In this document: piece by piece, positions 7,616-10,081 of the stretch
How the letters are laid out: every line of letters begins with the position of its first letter
Position numbering within the stretch: the first letter of the stretch is position 1
From: Phoronis ovalis
Lineage: Eukaryota; Phoronida; Phoronidae
Assembly (NCBI GenBank): GCA_028565635.1
Contig: JAOXYB010068234.1
Span: 1 to 10,081, forward strand
Direction of reading: 5' to 3'
DNA length: 10,081 nucleotides
Program-made: the position numbers and the translations under genes
The notes under the pieces: model-generated
Database searches by the model: none
Seen by the model: the letters and a program-made list of their open reading frames with translations, nothing else
Told to the model about the DNA's origin: nothing

Positions 7616-8170
7616 CTGAAAAGAAAGACAACTGGTACTTTCTTAATGTTACTCTGTAGATAACTGTGTGTATCGTGCACCTGGCTGTGTTACTGAAGTA
7701 TCCTTCAATTTTACACACCAGGAACAATGCTAGGTGTCTACTGAGTATAACTACATTAATTTTGAAGTTATCAGTAACAAGACATTTGTCATGTTTAATG
7801 CCAATCCAATGTGTAGGATTATATTTTTTAATATTATTGATTTTTTACATTAAAAGAATAGAAAACATCACGCATTATAATGTGGTTTATCACTGTTTTC
7901 GTGGGGTACTCTTATTCAAAATGACTGTATGTGCTGGCCAATGCATAACACCAGGGGTATCGACCATATTTTTTAGATGGGAATGCGCAGCCCATACTCA
8001 AAATATCACCCATTTTTAGAGTTTTCTGTCACAAAAAATACCCATTTTTAAGGATGTTGTTGGAAAAATTCCCTGGAATTGCTATCTTTATCGTGAAAAA
8101 ACGATCAACTTTTACAGAATGTGGAAAAGTGGACCAATTTTTACGGACTACAAGTGTAGTTTTCCACTTG
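7616..8170. other. Intron with a small direct repeat
   Basis: No exon is supported here. Around 8001-8020 (aaatatcacccatttttaga) and 8034-8052 (aaaaatacccatttttaag) there is a short imperfect direct repeat. A weaker third copy (ggaccaatttttacgg) lies near 8133. The plus-strand open frame 7666-8019 has no recognisable protein features. Repeat array 2 begins near 8171. Confidence 0.5.
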
Positions 8171-9770
8171 GCTACTAACGCATTACCTTCTTAGAACCAC
8201 CTTAGAATCATCCAAGCTGCGCTTCGTCTTGGCGGTTAATAGACACAATGTGAATGTTCCCTCAGGAACAAATATGGCCACCAGTCAGCCATAGCGGAAG
8301 TAATTTGGGTCAAAATTACAAATAGCCTGTAATGTGTCCTGTACTCAGTCTGCACCGAATATGAAGCTGATCGGATAAAAAGTAATGCTGTCAGTAGGAC
8401 ATACAATTTTGAGAACCAACATAGCCACCATCTTGGGAATCGAAGTGATCCAGGTCAAAATTACAACCAGCCTGTACTTTGACCTGTATTTACCCTGTAC
8501 CGAATATGAAGCTGATCAAATAAAATCTGAAGCAGTTGTTGCGAGACCAAGAAATGTCAAAATTCCGTACCAACCTACTTACCAAGGTCATTTTAAAATG
8601 TCATCTAGCCTATTAGTCCCATCAACCTACATCTTTCTTAAAACCATCTTTGAATTGTCCAGGCAGCGCTTCCCCTGTGTGACTATAAATGAAATGTGAT
8701 GTGCCCTCTCAGGAACAAATAGTCGGCCATATTGGAAGTAATCTTGAGTAAAAATCACACAGATCCTGTACCTGTACTGTGATCAGTACTATACTTCCTC
8801 TGTACTCAACACGAAGCTGATCGGATAAAAACTGAAGCTGTTATTACGACGTACAAACTCAAGAACAAACATGGCCACCAGTCGGCCATAATGGAAGTAA
8901 ATCAGGTCAATATTACATATCACCTGTACTTATTCTGTACCGAATATGAAGCTGATTGGACATGAACTGAAGCAGTTATTGCGAGACAAAAGTGTTAAGC
9001 TATTCTCGGGGACTCGATATGCTGAGTGATCTTGACAGTGATCCCAATCGACTTTGAAAAAAAATAATCGTATTATAATCTAGGATATATAAAACTCTAA
9101 GCAGATCCCAGTGTAGGAGGTCCCAAAAATGTTGAAAATTTGTTTTGGTATTTGACCTACTTGTCAATGACATTCTAAAATGTCATCCAACCTATTACGC
9201 CCAGCAACCTATGGCCTCCCTAAAATCACCTTTCAATTTCCAGGTAGCACTTTATCTTTGTGCCTGTAGATGCAGTGTTACATGCCCTCACAGGGACAAA
9301 CATGGCCACCAGTCGACCATATAAGAAGTAATCCGGGTTAATATTATACACAACATGTATCTTGACCTGTACTTACTCTGTACCGAATAGGAAGCTGATC
9401 GGATAAAAACTGAAGCAGCTATTGCAAGACAAAGAAAGCATTACACACAGCAAAAAATGTTGAAAGATTCGTACCGGCATTTGACCTACTTGCCAAGGTC
9501 ATTTTAAAATGTCACCTAGCCTGTTACGCCCATCAACCTATGGCCTTCCTAGAACCAGCTTTGAATCATCCAGGTAGCGCTTCGTCTATGCGGCTATAGA
9601 CGCAACGTTACGTGCCCTCACGGGAACAAACATGGCCGACAGTCAACCATATTGGAAGTAATCAAGGTTAAAACTGCACTTTGACCTGTGTGTACCTTGT
9701 AATGAATATGAAGCTGATTGGGTAAAACCTGAAGCTGTTATCGTGAGACAAAGCAGTGTTGCATACGACA
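8171..9770. repeat. Complex tandem repeat array 2 (b-A-B-A-B-B-a)
   Basis: These are the same A and B units as array 1. Approximate boundaries are: tail of B 8171-8264, A 8265-8410, B 8411-8711, A 8712-8861, B 8862-9292 (interrupted by an insertion), B 9293-9621, and a partial unit 9622-9770. Conserved blocks include aacaaacatggccaccagtc, cgaatatgaagctgatcgga, taaaaactgaagcagttatt, tttgacctacttgccaaggt and gcgcttcgtc. Copies here carry accgaatatgaag where array 1 has accaaatat(g/a)aa, and ggcttcctagaacc-type sequence where array 1 has acgtgaatccacc. The two arrays therefore form separate subfamilies. The array ends about 60 bases before the exon at 9830. Confidence 0.85.
9001..9123. mobile_element. 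~120 bp insertion inside a B repeat unit
   Basis: The B unit runs normally to gcgagacaaaagtgttaagc (ending at 9000) and resumes at caaaaatgttgaaaatt (about 9124). Other units join these two parts directly. The inserted stretch contains ggggactcgatatgctgagt and an A-run but no inverted repeats, coding frame or clear target-site duplication. Its identity is unknown. Confidence 0.55.
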
Positions 9771-9829
9771 ACGACGTCTTCACTACAACTACATGCCCAG
9801 CAACTATGTGAATGGGCATAAAAACTTAC

Positions 9830-9889
9830 CTGACTGTATCGCAGTGTTTCATCCATTCTTGGAACTTTTGGTAAACATTCTTCAATAGT
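9830..9889 (-). CDS. 60-base exon, most upstream exon seen (partial gene)
   Basis: The acceptor is TTTGTTGCAG before ACTATTGAAG and the donor is AGTCAG before GTAAGTTTT, a near-consensus pair. Read in phase 0-0 it gives 20 codons (TIEECLPKVPRMDETLRYSQ). It joins the phase 0 acceptor of the exon at 7615 in frame. It has no ATG start, so the first exon lies beyond the right edge of the window. The short acidic/amphipathic segment has no recognisable domain. Support comes from the splice sites and phase agreement only. Confidence 0.6.
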
Positions 9890-10081
9890 CTGCAACAAAC
9901 ACATCCAACAATTATTCATAGTAATCAAAGTAATGGAAAGCTGGTACAATAATTTGTCAAAACAAGTCCATAACCCCATAGGTTATGGTAAACTGCTATA
10001 AATATAAATTTTGAGGTTACGTGTGATGTCGTTTGATTTGTTTTGTAAATAATTATTGAAAATGAAAAAAATTGAAAACAT
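9890..10081. other. Intron at the right edge
   Basis: This AT-rich sequence is upstream (on the minus strand) of the 60-base exon. No further exon or element is visible before the window ends. Confidence 0.5.

Noticed and set aside
7666-8019. 117-codon plus-strand open frame
   Set aside because: It overlaps the acceptor region of a supported minus-strand exon, has no domain-like pattern, and has low-complexity intron composition.
8385-8699. 104-codon plus-strand open frame
   Set aside because: It lies wholly within A/B repeat units, and the same frame is broken in sister units.

Overview
The window looks like animal nuclear DNA, probably from a marine invertebrate; a mollusc or another lophotrochozoan is my guess, not something the sequence proves. 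It is AT-rich and intron-rich. It carries several families of dispersed repeats, a decayed LINE and a MITE-like element. No complete gene, bacterial-type operon, rRNA or canonical tRNA is visible.

The main content is the interior of one gene on the minus strand. I can place five exons from GT/AG splice sites. In transcription order they are 9889-9830 (phase 0-0), 7615-7480 (0-1), 5810-5661 (1-1), 3255-2768 (1-0) and 1872-1740 (0-1). Every intron phase agrees with the next, giving one continuous frame of 322 codons plus one base. Both the start and the end of the gene lie outside the window. The largest exon encodes a domain that looks like the TRADD-N-like death-fold adaptor family common in invertebrate immune-type proteins. 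It sits between Gln/Met/Asn/Pro-rich linker exons. Two of the linker exons (7480-7615 and 1740-1872) are diverged duplicates. A third, nearly identical but truncated copy lies at 352-455. Exons 7480, 5661 and 2768 together form a phase 0-0 module that could duplicate in tandem without breaking the frame, and exon 1740 looks like the start of a second module.

Layout from left to right: 128-337, half of a TIR element copied together with the relic exon; 352-455, relic exon; 452-1716, complex tandem array of alternating ~146 bp (A) and ~322 bp (B) units; 1740-1872, linker exon; 2028-2176, one decayed repeat unit; 2177-2767, plain intron; 2768-3255, TRADD-N-like exon; 3256-3984, AT-rich intron; 3985-4917, decayed LINE on the plus strand with a possible 3' tail to ~5180; 5303-5580, three diverged repeats; 5661-5810, linker exon; 5930-6125, possible tRNA-derived SINE; 6213-6251, perfect 9 bp inverted repeat; 6309-6473, short repeats; 7011-7465, MITE-like element ending next to a splice donor; 7480-7615, linker exon; 8171-9770, second A/B array with a ~120 bp insertion; 9830-9889, 60 bp exon.

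The most interesting points are the modular exon structure, a repeat array sitting where the second module's remaining exons might be expected, and A/B repeat units that carry an everted pair of nuclear-receptor half-sites (TGACCT-N8-AGGTCA).
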